A stretch of DNA of 64,000 nt from Ewingella americana (lineage in GTDB: Bacteria; Pseudomonadota; Gammaproteobacteria; Enterobacterales; Enterobacteriaceae), in NCBI RefSeq assembly GCF_006438725.1, contig NZ_RCZD01000003.1:186001-250000 (forward strand), written 5' to 3'. The translations under genes were made by a program, and so were the position numbers. Position 1 is the stretch's first letter. Each line of letters starts with the position of its first letter. The notes beneath the pieces were generated by a model. The model did no database searches. It saw only the letters and a program-made list of their open reading frames with translations, and had not been told where the DNA came from. This document shows positions 10,307 through 21,902 of the stretch, in pieces.

Positions 10307-12586
10307 ATGGACGAACAACTCAAGCAAAGTGCGCTCGATTTCCATGAGTTCCCGGTACCGGGAAAGATTCAGGTTTCTCCAACCAAACCCCTCGCCACCC
10401 AGCGCGATCTGGCGCTGGCGTATTCACCTGGCGTAGCGGCACCCTGCCTCGAAATTCAAAAAGACCCACTGGCGGCCTATAGATACACCGCCAAGGGCAA
10501 TCTGGTTGCCGTGATTTCCAACGGCACGGCGGTGCTGGGGCTTGGTAACATCGGCGCGCTGGCCGGTAAACCAGTGATGGAAGGCAAGGGCGTACTGTTT
10601 AAAAAATTCGCCGGTATCGACGTGTTTGATATCGAAATCGATGAGCTGGATCCCGATAAGCTGATCGACATTATTGCTTCGCTGGAACCCACCTTTGGCG
10701 GTGTCAATCTGGAAGATATCAAAGCGCCCGAGTGTTTTTATATCGAGAAGAAACTGCGTGAACGCATGAAGATCCCGGTGTTCCATGATGACCAGCACGG
10801 TACAGCGATTATCTGTACGGCAGCAGTGCTTAATGGACTGCGTGTGGTCGAAAAGAGTATTTCCGATGTGCGCCTGGTGGTCTCGGGGGCCGGTGCCGCA
10901 GCGATTGCCTGCCTGAATCTGCTGGTAGCACTTGGCCTGAAAGCGCACAACATTATTGTCTGCGATTCCCGTGGGGTAATTTATAAAGGCCGCGAAGAGA
11001 ATATGGCGGAAACCAAAGCGGTCTATGCCATTGAAGATAAAGGCCAGCGGACGCTGGGTGACGTGATTTCTGACGCGGATATTTTCCTCGGTTGCTCCGG
11101 TCCCGGCGTATTGACGCAAGAGATGGTCAAGCGTATGGCGAAAAATCCGCTGATTCTGGCGCTCGCGAACCCTGAGCCAGAGATTTTACCGCCGCTGGCG
11201 AAAGCTGTTCGCCCTGATGCCATCATCTGCACCGGTCGTTCGGATTATCCGAATCAGGTGAATAATGTGCTGTGTTTCCCATTCCTGTTCCGTGGGGCGC
11301 TGGATGTGGGTGCGACGGTCATCAACGAAGAGATGAAACTGGCTTGCGTACATGCGATTGCCGATCTGGCGATGGCCGAGCAAAGTGATGTGGTTGCTTC
11401 TGCGTATGGCGAAGAAGAACTCTCTTTCGGGCCCGAATATCTGATCCCGAAACCTTTTGACCCGCGATTGATCGTCAAAATTGCTCCTGCCGTGGCCAAA
11501 GCCGCGATGGATTCCGGGGTTGCGACGCGGCCGATCAAAGACTTTGACGCTTATGTCGAAAAGCTGTCGGAATTTGTCTACAAAACCAACCTGTTTATGA
11601 AGCCAATTTTTTCTCAGGCTAAGCAGAACCCACAGCGCGTTGTCATGGCGGAAGGGGAAGAGGAGAGGGTGCTCCAGGCTACACAGGAGCTGGTTACGCT
11701 GGGGTTGGCAAAACCTATTCTGGTCGGGCGCCCGAGCGTTATCGATATGCGTCTTAAGAAGTTGGGATTGCAAATTCAGGCGGGCAAGGATTTTGAGGTT
11801 GTGAATAACGAGTCGGATCCGCGTTTTAACGAGTATTGGAGCGAATACTATCAACTGATGAAGCGTCGTGGTGTATCGCAGGAACAGGCGCGACGAGCGG
11901 TCATTGGTAATCCGACCTTAATCGCCGCCATTATGTTATTACGTGGCGAAGCGGATGCGATGATTTGCGGCACCATAGGTACTTACCATGAGCACTATGC
12001 CGTGGTGGAAAAAGTGTTGGGTTTCCGCGAAGGCGTCAACGTGGCCGGTGCCATGAATGCTTTACTGCTGCCGAGTGGTAATACGTTTATTGCTGATACT
12101 TACGTCAATGACGATCCGACGCCGGAGCAATTGGCCGAAATTACCCTCATGGCGGCAGAAACCGTGCGACGCTTCGGTATTGAACCGAAAGTCGCTCTGT
12201 TGTCGCATTCCAGTTTTGGCAGCTCTGATTGTCCGTCGGCGCGCAAAATGCGCAGAACGCTTGAGCTGGTGAATCAGATGGCGCCTGAACTGGAGATTGA
12301 CGGTGAGATGCACGGTGACGCTGCGCTGGTGGAAAGTATTCGTCATGACGTCATGCCTGACAGCCTGCTCAAGGGGGCCGCGAATATTCTTATCATGCCA
12401 AATATGGAGGCGGCGCGTATCAGTTATAACCTTCTGCGGGTCTCCAGCTCCGAAGGGGTTACCGTTGGGCCGGTGCTGATGGGGGTATCAAAACCAGTGC
12501 ACATTCTGACGCCAATTGCTTCGGTGCGACGCATTGTGAATATGGTGGCTCTGGCCGTGGTTGAAGCGCAAACCGAACCACTTTGA
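10307..12586 (+). CDS. maeB: NADP-dependent malic enzyme with phosphotransacetylase-like domain
   Basis: Oxidatively decarboxylates malate to pyruvate and makes NADPH. The 759 residues match E. coli MaeB exactly in length. Residues about 1-425 are the malic enzyme part ([19 protein letters not shown], and the [10 protein letters not shown] dinucleotide fold). Residues about 430-759 resemble phosphotransacetylase, known in this family as a regulatory domain that senses acetyl-CoA and is not thought to be catalytic. The start is ATG 10307 with AAAAAGGA upstream; an earlier in-frame start at 10256 lacks support. Monocistronic, closed by a terminator shared with the convergent nucleoside hydrolase gene. 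In E. coli maeB is next to the eut operon, which is not here. Confidence 0.96.
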   Translation: MDEQLKQSALDFHEFPVPGKIQVSPTKPLATQRDLALAYSPGVAAPCLEIQKDPLAAYRYTAKGNLVAVISNGTAVLGLGNIGALAGKPVMEGKGVLFKKFAGIDVFDIEIDELDPDKLIDIIASLEPTFGGVNLEDIKAPECFYIEKKLRERMKIPVFHDDQHGTAIICTAAVLNGLRVVEKSISDVRLVVSGAGAAAIACLNLLVALGLKAHNIIVCDSRGVIYKGREENMAETKAVYAIEDKGQRTLGDVISDADIFLGCSGPGVLTQEMVKRMAKNPLILALANPEPEILPPLAKAVRPDAIICTGRSDYPNQVNNVLCFPFLFRGALDVGATVINEEMKLACVHAIADLAMAEQSDVVASAYGEEELSFGPEYLIPKPFDPRLIVKIAPAVAKAAMDSGVATRPIKDFDAYVEKLSEFVYKTNLFMKPIFSQAKQNPQRVVMAEGEEERVLQATQELVTLGLAKPILVGRPSVIDMRLKKLGLQIQAGKDFEVVNNESDPRFNEYWSEYYQLMKRRGVSQEQARRAVIGNPTLIAAIMLLRGEADAMICGTIGTYHEHYAVVEKVLGFREGVNVAGAMNALLLPSGNTFIADTYVNDDPTPEQLAEITLMAAETVRRFGIEPKVALLSHSSFGSSDCPSARKMRRTLELVNQMAPELEIDGEMHGDAALVESIRHDVMPDSLLKGAANILIMPNMEAARISYNLLRVSSSEGVTVGPVLMGVSKPVHILTPIASVRRIVNMVALAVVEAQTEPL

Positions 12587-12671
12587 TTTACCCGACATCC
12601 AACGCACCGCAAGGAGGTTGGCAGCCTTCTTGCAGCCTAATAATGTTGGGTAAACAGAAGCGGTAAAAGCA

Positions 12672-12699
12672 GATGGGCGTCAATAATGACGCCCATTTT
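12672..12699. terminator. bidirectional terminator, maeB / nucleoside hydrolase
   Basis: The hairpin GATGGGCGTC-AATA-A-TGACGCCCAT is followed by TTTT on the plus strand and lies between two convergent genes. Confidence 0.75.
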
Positions 12700-12711
12700 C
12701 AATGAAGCGAT

Positions 12712-13659
12712 TCAGTATTCTACTTCACCAATGCGTTCCAGCGCATCGACAATGAGATCCCAGAAACGCTGATGATCAAGTTTAACCGCTACCTGCGTAT
12801 GGCAGTCCGGCGGCGGTGGGGCGCGGAAATCAGCCACTGTCATACCGAGCGTTAACGTGCCCGTCAATTCAATATCCACTGGCACTTTACGCACGGTCAT
12901 TACATTGGGGTCGATGACATAAGCCACGGCGCAGGGGTCATGAACGGGTGGGTAATCAAAGCCCTGACAGTCTTTGTAACTCAGGCTGAAGAAATCCAGC
13001 AACTCGGTGACGAATTTTGCTGGACGGGTACCGATGGCGGCAATTCTTTCAACGACAGCCGCTGTGGCAAGCGCCTGATGAGTGAGATCCAGACCTACCA
13101 TGGTCAGTGGCCATTTCTCGTTGAACACAATGTGGGCGGCTTCCGGGTCAATCTTGATATTAAATTCTGCGACGGCGCTCCAGTTCCCTACGTGATAACC
13201 CCCGCCCATCAGTACCACTTCTTTCACCCGTTCTACAATTCGTGGCTCTTTGCGCACTGCCAGTGCGATGTTGGTCAGGCCGCCAGTCGGGACCAGGGTG
13301 ATCGTTTTTGGCGGATGCGACATGATTAAATCAATAATCAGATCGATAGCGTGAACGGGTTCCAGTGTCAGCGTCGGCTGAGGAAGCACCGGGCCATCCA
13401 GTCCTGAATCGCCATGAATTTCATCGGCAATCTCAATCTGCCGGATCAGCGGGCGGGTGGCGCCTGCTGCAAAAGGCACGCCGGTGATATTCGCAACACG
13501 GGCAACGGCCAGGGCATTGCGGGTCACTTTCTCAAGGGTCTGGTTGCCCACCACAGTCGTGACAGCCAGTAATTCAATATCAGGATTTCCGTGTGCCAGC
13601 AGCATGGCGATGGCATCGTCATGTCCGGGGTCGCAATCCAGAATGATTTTTTTAACCAT
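12712..13659 (-). CDS. inosine/uridine-preferring nucleoside hydrolase (Rih family)
   Basis: Cleaves the N-glycosidic bond of ribonucleosides to ribose and base, for salvage or catabolism. At 315 residues it fits the RihA/RihB/IunH family. The N-terminal calcium-binding cluster DCDPGHDDA (residues 8-16) is intact, and so are the GNQT, MGGGYHVGNW, AEFNIKIDPEAA and VHDPCAVAYV segments that line the active site. It is about equally close to E. coli RihA and RihB by eye, so I give no symbol. ATG at 13659 follows a weak GAGA ribosome site. It lies where E. coli has the eut operon and is followed on the same strand by nothing before the maeB terminator. Confidence 0.9.
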   Translation of the reverse strand: MVKKIILDCDPGHDDAIAMLLAHGNPDIELLAVTTVVGNQTLEKVTRNALAVARVANITGVPFAAGATRPLIRQIEIADEIHGDSGLDGPVLPQPTLTLEPVHAIDLIIDLIMSHPPKTITLVPTGGLTNIALAVRKEPRIVERVKEVVLMGGGYHVGNWSAVAEFNIKIDPEAAHIVFNEKWPLTMVGLDLTHQALATAAVVERIAAIGTRPAKFVTELLDFFSLSYKDCQGFDYPPVHDPCAVAYVIDPNVMTVRKVPVDIELTGTLTLGMTVADFRAPPPPDCHTQVAVKLDHQRFWDLIVDALERIGEVEY

Positions 13660-13727
13660 GATGAGTTTCTCTTGGTAGGGTAGATTTATATTTAAAATAA
13701 GAGGTTATACCAATTACCAGGCCAGAT

Positions 13728-14176
13728 TTATCGTTTGGCTTGTTGCAGCCATTTATCCAGCTCATTAGCAAACTGTTGGCGGTCACGCTGGTTCAGCGTC
13801 GGTGGCCCGCCGGTCTGCACGCCACTGGCGCGCATGGTATCCATGAAATCACGCATATTCAGGCGCTCTTTGATGGTTTCGGTGGTGTAACGTTCACCGC
13901 GCGGGTTCAGTGCTACACCGCCTTTTTCAATCACTTCTGCCGCCAGCGGAATATCAGCGGTGATCACCAAATCGCCTGGTTCGGTGCGCCTGACGATTTC
14001 GTTATCGGCAACGTCAAAACCAGCTTCGACCCGCAGGGTGCGCAGGTATTTTGACGGTGGCGTTCGGATTATCTGATTTGCTACCAGCGTGACCATCATG
14101 CCGGTGCGTTCAGCGGCGCGGAACAACACTTCTTTGATGACGTTCGGACAGGCGTCGGCATCGACCCAGATTTGCA

Positions 14177-14177
<1 letters not shown>
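13728..14177 (-). CDS. yaiI: YaiI/YqxD family protein (UPF0178, DUF188)
   Basis: A 149-residue cytoplasmic protein of the DUF188 family. The fold is PIN/NYN-like, with acidic residues in WVDADACPN near the N-terminus and [11 protein letters not shown] in the middle. The C-terminal [18 protein letters not shown] is a signature of the family. A nuclease role is suspected for the fold but not shown. Its ATG overlaps the TAA of hemF by one base (TAATG), so the two are translated from one message. In E. coli yaiI is elsewhere, so the hemF-yaiI pairing is a lineage feature. Confidence 0.9.
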
Positions 14178-16092
<1,915 letters not shown>

Positions 16093-16235
16093 TGTCCTAA
16101 TACCGTCAGCGTGGCGGAGAATGGTTATGTTATAGAGCATCTTTTGCTAGTGTTCGATCTGATAACTATGTCTTTTTATGTACTACCTCCCCATTTTTGT
16201 TACATATTACGTGGCGTCAGTACCATAGCTAACGA

Positions 16236-17177
16236 TTAAGGCAGCGTATTCTGCAGGGCAAAACTCTTAATATAATTAATGATGTCATACAGCCTGAGGT
16301 TATCACGGAAGTTTTTGTTATAAATCAGATAGACGGGTTGTGGAGATAAGATTTCTGACGTATTCATCATTTGAATATTGAACGATGACTTAAATTTATT
16401 AAACATCCACACTGGCATCACACCAATGTGTGTTGATTTTTCGATCACAGAAAGCAATGTAAAGAATGAGTTACTTCTCAAATAGACATTTCTTTCCCCA
16501 ACAAGGTTCTGCACTTCTAATTTACTTGGGGTGAATTTATTGTCTGTCGTTTCAAAAAGGACAAAGGTTTCATTTTTGCAGTTGGTGGCATTCAACGTCT
16601 GATCAAGCCTTGGATGATTAGTGGCCGCGACGAAGCATAACTCCTCGTACATGATCGGAACGTTACACATTGAACGGCTAAGATTAGGTTCAAAATCAAA
16701 GATAAGATCGGTTAAGCGAAACCGTAACAGATCCTCCTGCGAGTGGGTTTCAAGATAAAGTGCCTTATGTGTAATACGGCATTCAGAATTGTGCGCCCAA
16801 ATGAAATTTGAGAGGTAGGGGATCAAACGGACAGAAAGATAGGGCGAGCAGTGCATCGTAATGGTCTGATTGATATCCGGTGCCACAACGCTTTGAACTT
16901 TATTGACCAGCAAATCGCAGTCGTCCTGCAGTAATTCATAAATTTTTCTGGCCAGCGGTGAAGGAGACAACTGTTGCCCCTGGCGAACAAAAAGCACGTC
17001 GTCAAAATATTCACGCAGTTTATTCAATGACTGAGATACGGAAGACGGTGAGGTTCCTAGTACAGAAGAGGCCAGTGTTACGCTGCTATGAACAAAAATT
17101 TCGATAAAAATAGGCAGCAGGTTCAGGTCGAGTTTCTTTCTTGATGTTCCCAACTGATCCGTATGGTTAATACTCAA
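16236..17177 (-). CDS. LysR-type transcriptional regulator (LeuO/YbdO-like group)
   Basis: A 313-residue LysR-family regulator. The N-terminal helix-turn-helix (residues about 18-78, LDLNLLPIFIEIFVHSS then TSPSSVSQSLNKLREYF) is clear, followed by the FVRQGQQLSPSPLA linker typical of the LeuO-like branch. The rest is a periplasmic-binding-protein-like effector domain. Coding DNA is more AT-rich than its neighbours. It is divergent from iprA across a 298-bp AT-rich gap, an arrangement often silenced by H-NS. Target and ligand are unknown. The start ATG at 17177 fits the family N-terminus. Confidence 0.85.
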   Translation of the reverse strand: MSINHTDQLGTSRKKLDLNLLPIFIEIFVHSSVTLASSVLGTSPSSVSQSLNKLREYFDDVLFVRQGQQLSPSPLARKIYELLQDDCDLLVNKVQSVVAPDINQTITMHCSPYLSVRLIPYLSNFIWAHNSECRITHKALYLETHSQEDLLRFRLTDLIFDFEPNLSRSMCNVPIMYEELCFVAATNHPRLDQTLNATNCKNETFVLFETTDNKFTPSKLEVQNLVGERNVYLRSNSFFTLLSVIEKSTHIGVMPVWMFNKFKSSFNIQMMNTSEILSPQPVYLIYNKNFRDNLRLYDIINYIKSFALQNTLP

Positions 17178-17475
17178 CGTTCTCTCCAGAATTTTAGTAT
17201 GCTGAACGACTATTGTTAAATTTGTTCAGGTATTGTTAAGTACACATTTATTCTAATGTGTATTATTAATTTCATTTGTAGATTAATAAATAATTAATCA
17301 CATCCGAAAATGGATGATTTTATTTCAGCGTGATTATATTCTGCTGTGTCTATAAATGGATGAAGTTAGAGTTATGAGATCGGAAACCAAGTATGAGTTA
17401 ATACATAACTTGGTTAGATTAGTCTTACTTTGCTGTGTGTTATAATTGGGGAATAAAGATGATAGGGGTGTTTCG

Positions 17476-18147
17476 ATGAACAATGAATTGAATAATAATG
17501 ATAAAAATCAAGAGCCTGTGCCACTCAAGAAACCTGTTTCCGCTGTGGCGAACTTGATTGCGCTGTTCAGAACGGTAGCTACGCCTGTTGATACCAGCAA
17601 AGCCGTTAATGACCTTATCGACTTGAACAAAACCCAAATGGTTTTACCGGTTATTTTGTTGATAAATGGTGAGATTAATATACATCGCGTTTCAGATGAG
17701 TTGTTGTTTGCTACCACCGACGGCCCTTCAATCTTTGGCTTGCAAGGATCGGCTTTCAGATTTGACATTTACCGTTTCAGTGCGACACAAGGCAGCGAAA
17801 TTTATGTATTGACCCGTGATCAGGCCATCGATCTCGTGGCGGAACAAGGTGCGATCCGTGACCTGCTAGAGTACCAGACCTATTTCAATGATTATCAGTC
17901 AGAACGCAGTAACTTATTGATAAATAAAACAGCCTATGAAATTGTTCGTGCGTTGTTAATAGAGCTTTATAAAGTCCCTAAGGAAAAACGTTTAAAAATA
18001 AGCGTAGCGAACTACATTCTTGAACGCAGCAACCTGGCGCGCAGTGGTGTTATGAAAATTCTGGCCGACTTGCGTAGCGGCGAATACATTGTCATCCAAA
18101 ACGGTAAATTAATTAGCCTGCAGAGAAAACTCCCAAACGTGTATTAA
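17476..18147 (+). CDS. iprA: IprA-like regulator (YaiV family, Crp-like fold)
   Basis: A 223-residue protein of the IprA (YaiV) family, described in Salmonella and E. coli as an inhibitor of hydrogen peroxide resistance. Residues about 50-140 form a cyclic-nucleotide-binding-like beta roll (VLPVILLINGEINIHRVSD; GLQGSAFRFDIYRF), and residues about 160-220 a winged helix (ISVANYILERSNLARSGVMKIL). ATG 17476 has AGGGGTG upstream; an ATG-less extension to 17446 is not supported. The GC content is low relative to neighbours. Effector unknown; symbol by family resemblance, so moderate confidence. Confidence 0.75.
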   Translation: MNNELNNNDKNQEPVPLKKPVSAVANLIALFRTVATPVDTSKAVNDLIDLNKTQMVLPVILLINGEINIHRVSDELLFATTDGPSIFGLQGSAFRFDIYRFSATQGSEIYVLTRDQAIDLVAEQGAIRDLLEYQTYFNDYQSERSNLLINKTAYEIVRALLIELYKVPKEKRLKISVANYILERSNLARSGVMKILADLRSGEYIVIQNGKLISLQRKLPNVY

Positions 18148-18278
18148 CACCTGTGTATTTTCGTCCTCCAGATCCCACAAAACAACACGCCAATGCGCAT
18201 TGCCGGTCATTTTGATATTGCGTATCGGGCAGATCCCGCGATAATTAAGCAAACCCTTATCAACAGCGGCGTTCAGTG

Positions 18279-18704
18279 ATGGAAATTCGCATATACCGGC
18301 AAGATGATTTTGAAGAAGTCCTGACCTTATGGGAGCGTTGCGATTTGTTGCGCCCGTGGAATGATCCGGAAATGGATATCGAGCGTAAACAGAACCACAG
18401 TCCTGAGCTGTTTCTGGTGGCAGAAGTCGGCGGGGAAGTCGTCGGTTCGGTGATGGGCGGCTATGACGGGCATCGCGGTTCTGCTTACTACCTTGGCGTA
18501 CACCCGGATTATCGCGGACGGGGTATCGCCAATGCGCTCATTAACCGGCTCGAAAAGAAGCTAATTGCCCGCGGTTGCCCGAAAATCAATCTGATGGTGC
18601 GGGCGGAAAATGACGCTGTCGTCAGCATGTATGAGAAACTCGATTACGAAACGCAGGACGCGCTGACGCTCGGTAAGCGATTGATAGAAGATCAGGAATA
18701 CTGA
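18279..18704 (+). CDS. ypeA: GNAT family acetyltransferase YpeA
   Basis: A 141-residue Gcn5-related N-acetyltransferase, same length as E. coli YpeA and nearly identical in the core ([21 protein letters not shown]). The acetyl-CoA-binding motif A is RGRGIANAL after LGVHPDY. Substrate is unknown. ATG 18279 matches the family start MEIR. It keeps the E. coli position between amiA and yfeZ. A terminator shared with the convergent ygiW-like gene follows. Confidence 0.95.
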   Translation: MEIRIYRQDDFEEVLTLWERCDLLRPWNDPEMDIERKQNHSPELFLVAEVGGEVVGSVMGGYDGHRGSAYYLGVHPDYRGRGIANALINRLEKKLIARGCPKINLMVRAENDAVVSMYEKLDYETQDALTLGKRLIEDQEY

Positions 18705-18729
18705 CTCTTCAGAAAGCCCCAACCATGAT

Positions 18730-18762
18730 AAAAAGCCCCAATGACAACATTGGGGCTTTTGA
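18730..18762. terminator. bidirectional terminator, ypeA / ygiW-like
   Basis: Hairpin AAAAGCCCCAATG-ACAA-CATTGGGGCTTTT with A and T tails on both sides, between convergent genes. Confidence 0.9.
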
Positions 18763-18788
18763 CTTTTTCAGCTCGTGCGGGCTGCGGG

Positions 18789-19190
18789 TTACTTGATGAG
18801 ACTGACTGATTTCACATCAACTTCCACCGAGTTCCAGTCTTTATCCACTTTACCTTCAATACGGATCTTGTCTTTTGGCGATACGTTCTGGCCCTGCCAA
18901 CGTTTACCGTCAATTTCGACATTCAGGGTGCCCGTGTTATCGCGGAAAATATATTTATCGTGATCAACACGCTGATCGATGAACCCTTCAAGCATCACCC
19001 ACTGATCGTCTTTCATGGTTTGGGCATCTTTAACGGTACTCAGCGCCGTCGTTCCGGTGAATCCGCCTTGGGCCGCGGCGGGAGCCGGTGACTCTTGAGC
19101 TGATGGGCCGCTAAAACCGCCATTCTGTTGGGCAAAGGCTGGAACGGCGCAAAGTGCGATGAGGGTTGCCAGAGTGATCTTCTTCATCAT
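18789..19190 (-). CDS. YgiW/YdeI-family periplasmic OB-fold stress protein
   Basis: A 133-residue secreted protein of the bacterial OB-fold (BOF) family that includes YgiW (VisP), YdeI and OmdA, linked to stress and antimicrobial-peptide tolerance. The signal peptide is MMKKITLATLIALCAVPAFA, cut before QQNGGF. The linker QNGGFSGPSAQE is proline/serine-rich, and the OB domain (WVMLEGFIDQRVDHDKYIFRD; GTLNVEIDGKRWQG; KIRIEGKVDKDWN) fills the rest. The start has AAGGA upstream, with ATG at 19190 or 19187. In E. coli and Salmonella ygiW is next to qseBC; here no such system follows, but a QseB/PmrA-like box lies in the upstream gap. Confidence 0.88.
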   Translation of the reverse strand: MMKKITLATLIALCAVPAFAQQNGGFSGPSAQESPAPAAAQGGFTGTTALSTVKDAQTMKDDQWVMLEGFIDQRVDHDKYIFRDNTGTLNVEIDGKRWQGQNVSPKDKIRIEGKVDKDWNSVEVDVKSVSLIK

Positions 19191-19410
19191 AATAGTTCGT
19201 CCTTAATTAAGTGCGTCTGGTTTACCCTCCATCCTTCAAGCTGTCTCAGTATTGGCTGTCTTTATTCACCCCAGTCACTTACTGGTGTAAGCTCCCGGAG
19301 GTTCATTCAGTTGCCGCCTTGATGTCACGAGAATGACGTCGGGTATAGGTTTGCAATGCTAACGCATTTCGAAAGCATTGCTGCGTTGAGGAGCATTAAA
19401 ACAGACTGTT

Positions 19411-19427
19411 CTTAACGGTTTCTTAAG
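19411..19427. promoter_or_regulatory. candidate QseB/PmrA-type operator
   Basis: CTTAAC-N5-CTTAAG is a direct repeat with an 11-bp period, close to the YTTAAK-N5-YTTAAK box bound by PmrA and QseB. A third CTTAAC is at 19448-19453. It lies about 55-70 bases before the yfeZ start and about 220 bases before the ygiW-like start. The motif is seen; regulator identity is inference. Confidence 0.4.
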
Positions 19428-19481
19428 ACTGCCTGGTTAGTTTAGTGCTTAACATTAAATCGAAGGATATTTTCTGAGGCT

Positions 19482-19931
19482 ATGAACCCGGACGATTACA
19501 ACCGCCACGGCATGCTGCGTTTGCCACTGTGGTTTTGGACCATTCTCATTTTACAGGCGCGCACCTGGTTGCTGTTTGTGATGGCGGGAGCTTCCCGTCA
19601 GCAGGGGACCGATCTACTCAAACTATTTTACCCGGACACGCACAGCTTTTGGCACGGCATCATTCTGGGATTGCCGCCTGCACTGATCTTTCTACTCTGC
19701 GGCCGTCGTCATCTCTGGCCACGTACCTGGCAGGGCGGTTACTGGCTGCTGCTGGCCGGGATGTTCGTGACCTTTGCCCTGCAGGGTTTAAGTTTATGGC
19801 AAAGCAGCGATATGCCGTCACTGATTGATCTGGTGCTGGCGTTACTTGATGCTGTTGCGCTGGCTTACTGGTTACTCAGTCGTCGTTTACGCGCCTGTTT
19901 TGATACCGAACAGCGCCTGGCAGAAAGCTAA
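19482..19931 (+). CDS. yfeZ: YfeZ-like inner-membrane protein (DUF2919)
   Basis: A 149-residue integral membrane protein of the DUF2919 family (E. coli YfeZ is about 151). Four hydrophobic segments are visible: LWFWTILILQARTWLLFVMAG, FWHGIILGLPPALIFLLCG, YWLLLAGMFVTFALQGL and LIDLVLALLDAVALAYWLLS. The N-terminal PDDYNRHGMLRLPLWFW matches the family. Function unknown. It lies upstream of yfeY as in E. coli. Confidence 0.85.
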   Translation: MNPDDYNRHGMLRLPLWFWTILILQARTWLLFVMAGASRQQGTDLLKLFYPDTHSFWHGIILGLPPALIFLLCGRRHLWPRTWQGGYWLLLAGMFVTFALQGLSLWQSSDMPSLIDLVLALLDAVALAYWLLSRRLRACFDTEQRLAES

Positions 19932-19946
19932 TTCATATCGGACGCT

Positions 19947-19974
19947 GAACTTTTACGGCGTATCTGGACTCGAA
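19947..19974 (+). promoter_or_regulatory. possible sigma-E promoter for yfeY
   Basis: GAACTT at 19947-19952, a 17-bp spacer and TCGAA at 19970-19974 resemble the RpoE consensus. E. coli yfeY is known as an RpoE-regulated lipoprotein gene. The -10 match is imperfect. Confidence 0.3.
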
Positions 19975-20062
19975 CTGCCGCTGACCCATGAGCCAAATCT
20001 GTTGTAAAACATGAACAGATGCTTTGCGGCAGACTGACATGGACATTAAAGGAGTGAAACGA

Positions 20063-20665
20063 ATGACGATCCGCCCACTATTGTTGGCTTTGCCGTTACT
20101 GCTTACCGGCTGTTCAACGATGTCAAATATGTCCTGGCCTAGCGTGCATTGGTCAAGTATGAATCCGATGAACTGGTTTGGCAGCAGCGTAAAAGTGACC
20201 GACAAAGGCGTAGGCGATATCACGGCCAGCACTCCGTTGACAGAAGACGGCGTGAAAGAAGCACTGAATGGCGATTACCGTCTACGTAACGGCATGTCGA
20301 TGAATGATGGCAAAATGCTGACATTCTACCAGGCGATGGACGACAAAGAGGTCAAAATGACCATTAGCGGCGAGCCGAAAGGCCATGTGCAGCGCGTTGA
20401 TGTCATGGACAGCAAAGTCGAAAGCGACTGGGGTGTGAAAATCGGCACGCCGTTCAGCGACCTCTACACCAAAGCTTTTGATGTCTGCCAGAAAGGTAAA
20501 GGCGACGACGCACAGAATGTAGAATGTAAGGCACCGCAAAGTCAGCATGTTACCTACGTGTTCAGCGGTATTTGGCACGGTCCTGAAGAGTTGATGCCTT
20601 CAGATGATGCCCTGAAAGAGTGGAAGGTCAGTAAAATCATCTGGCGAGCTAACCCGGTGCAGTGA
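20063..20665 (+). CDS. yfeY: YfeY, RpoE-regulated lipoprotein (DUF1131)
   Basis: A lipoprotein of about 200 residues. The lipobox is LLLTGC near residue 16 after MTIRPLLLALPL; the residues after the cysteine are STMSNM, compatible with outer-membrane sorting. The DUF1131 body contains GVGDITASTPLTEDGVKEAL and ends FSGIWHGPEELMPSDDALKEW, as in E. coli YfeY. ATG 20063 has AAAGGAG upstream; the open frame starts earlier but without a ribosome site or signal. A possible sigma-E promoter is upstream. Envelope role otherwise unknown. Confidence 0.9.
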   Translation: MTIRPLLLALPLLLTGCSTMSNMSWPSVHWSSMNPMNWFGSSVKVTDKGVGDITASTPLTEDGVKEALNGDYRLRNGMSMNDGKMLTFYQAMDDKEVKMTISGEPKGHVQRVDVMDSKVESDWGVKIGTPFSDLYTKAFDVCQKGKGDDAQNVECKAPQSQHVTYVFSGIWHGPEELMPSDDALKEWKVSKIIWRANPVQ

Positions 20666-20707
20666 TCCTGATGTATTAAGGTCAAAATTGGACTGATGAA
20701 AATCCTC

Positions 20708-20738
20708 AATGCCTTGCGTACGCGCAAGGCATTTTTAT
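20708..20738 (+). terminator. terminator after yfeY
   Basis: AATGCCTTGCG-TAC-GCGCAAGGCATT followed by TTTA; intrinsic terminator between yfeY and yfeX. Confidence 0.85.
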
Positions 20739-20783
20739 TGACTTCAGTTATGATAGAACCCTCAAAAATATGAGGAATAAAAC

Positions 20784-21683
20784 ATGAATCAGGTTCAGAG
20801 CGGCATTCTGCTTGAGCATTGCCGTTTCGGCATTTTCATCGAGGCCAAAGTTCAGGGTGAACTGGATGACCTGCGGCAGGGCTGCCGACTGTTTGCCGCT
20901 GCATTAAGCGAAATTCAGCAGAAATTCCCGCAGGAAAATCTTGGTGCGGTGGTGGCTTTTGGTCACGATGTTTGGCGCGACTTATCCGGCGGGCAGGGTG
21001 CCACTGAACTCAAGCCTTTCGCGCCGCTGGGCAAAGGGCTGGCGCCAGCCACGCAACGCGACGTGCTGCTGCATATTCAATCCCTGCGCCATGACGTTAA
21101 TTTCGCTGTCGCCCAGGCCGCGCTGGACGCTTTCGGCACCTCAATTATCGTTGAAGAAGAGACCCACGGTTTCCGCGGTATTGAAGAGCGTGATTTGAGC
21201 GGTTTTGTGGATGGCACAGAAAACCCCAAAGCGGAAGCGCGGGCTCAGGTGGCGATTATTCCTGAAGGCGAACACGATGCTGGTGGCAGTTATGTGATGG
21301 TGCAGCGCTGGAAGCACAATCTGACGCAGTGGAACCGTTTTTCTGTGCAGCAACAGGAAGAGGTGATTGGCCGCACCAAACTGACTGATGAAGAGCTGGA
21401 CCCCGAAACGCGCCCTGACACCTCGCATGTCAGCCGTGTGGACTTGAAAGAGGAGGGTAAAGGCCTGAAAATTCTGCGTCAAAGCCTGCCCTATGGTACG
21501 GCCAGCGGTGAACACGGGCTGTATTTTATTTCGTATTGCGCCCGTTTGTGGAACATTGAGAAACAGCTGCTGAGCATGTTTGGTGATCTGGATGGTCAAC
21601 GTGACGCTATGTTGCGCTTCACCCGTCCGGTCACCGGCAGCTACTATTTTGCACCGTCTTTGACCCAACTGCTGGCACTTTAG
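20784..21683 (+). CDS. yfeX: Dyp-type haem peroxidase YfeX
   Basis: A cytoplasmic dye-decolourising-type peroxidase of 299 residues, the same as E. coli YfeX. The GxxDG signature is present as GFVDGTENP, with the catalytic aspartate. The proximal haem histidine lies in [10 protein letters not shown] and the distal arginine in the LRQSLPYGT region. The family oxidises porphyrinogens and other substrates with peroxide; an iron-release activity has been debated. Own promoter likely, as a terminator precedes it. Same position as in E. coli next to yfeY. Confidence 0.95.
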   Translation: MNQVQSGILLEHCRFGIFIEAKVQGELDDLRQGCRLFAAALSEIQQKFPQENLGAVVAFGHDVWRDLSGGQGATELKPFAPLGKGLAPATQRDVLLHIQSLRHDVNFAVAQAALDAFGTSIIVEEETHGFRGIEERDLSGFVDGTENPKAEARAQVAIIPEGEHDAGGSYVMVQRWKHNLTQWNRFSVQQQEEVIGRTKLTDEELDPETRPDTSHVSRVDLKEEGKGLKILRQSLPYGTASGEHGLYFISYCARLWNIEKQLLSMFGDLDGQRDAMLRFTRPVTGSYYFAPSLTQLLAL

Positions 21684-21902
21684 TCATCCTGCTTTAGCTT
21701 CTCAGCGCGTCCGTTTCCGGGCGCGCTGCCAAATTCCCCTTCGCTTCTCCCCGTTGTTGTTAATGCCTTATAGCTTTTCATGCTTGAAAATCACCAAACG
21801 GTATATAAAACCGTTACAGCCTGACCGTCAGTTATAAATACACTGTGTGATATTGATTGGCTGAACCTTGCCATGTCGGATCTCCTTCACTTAAGGCTGA
21901 GC

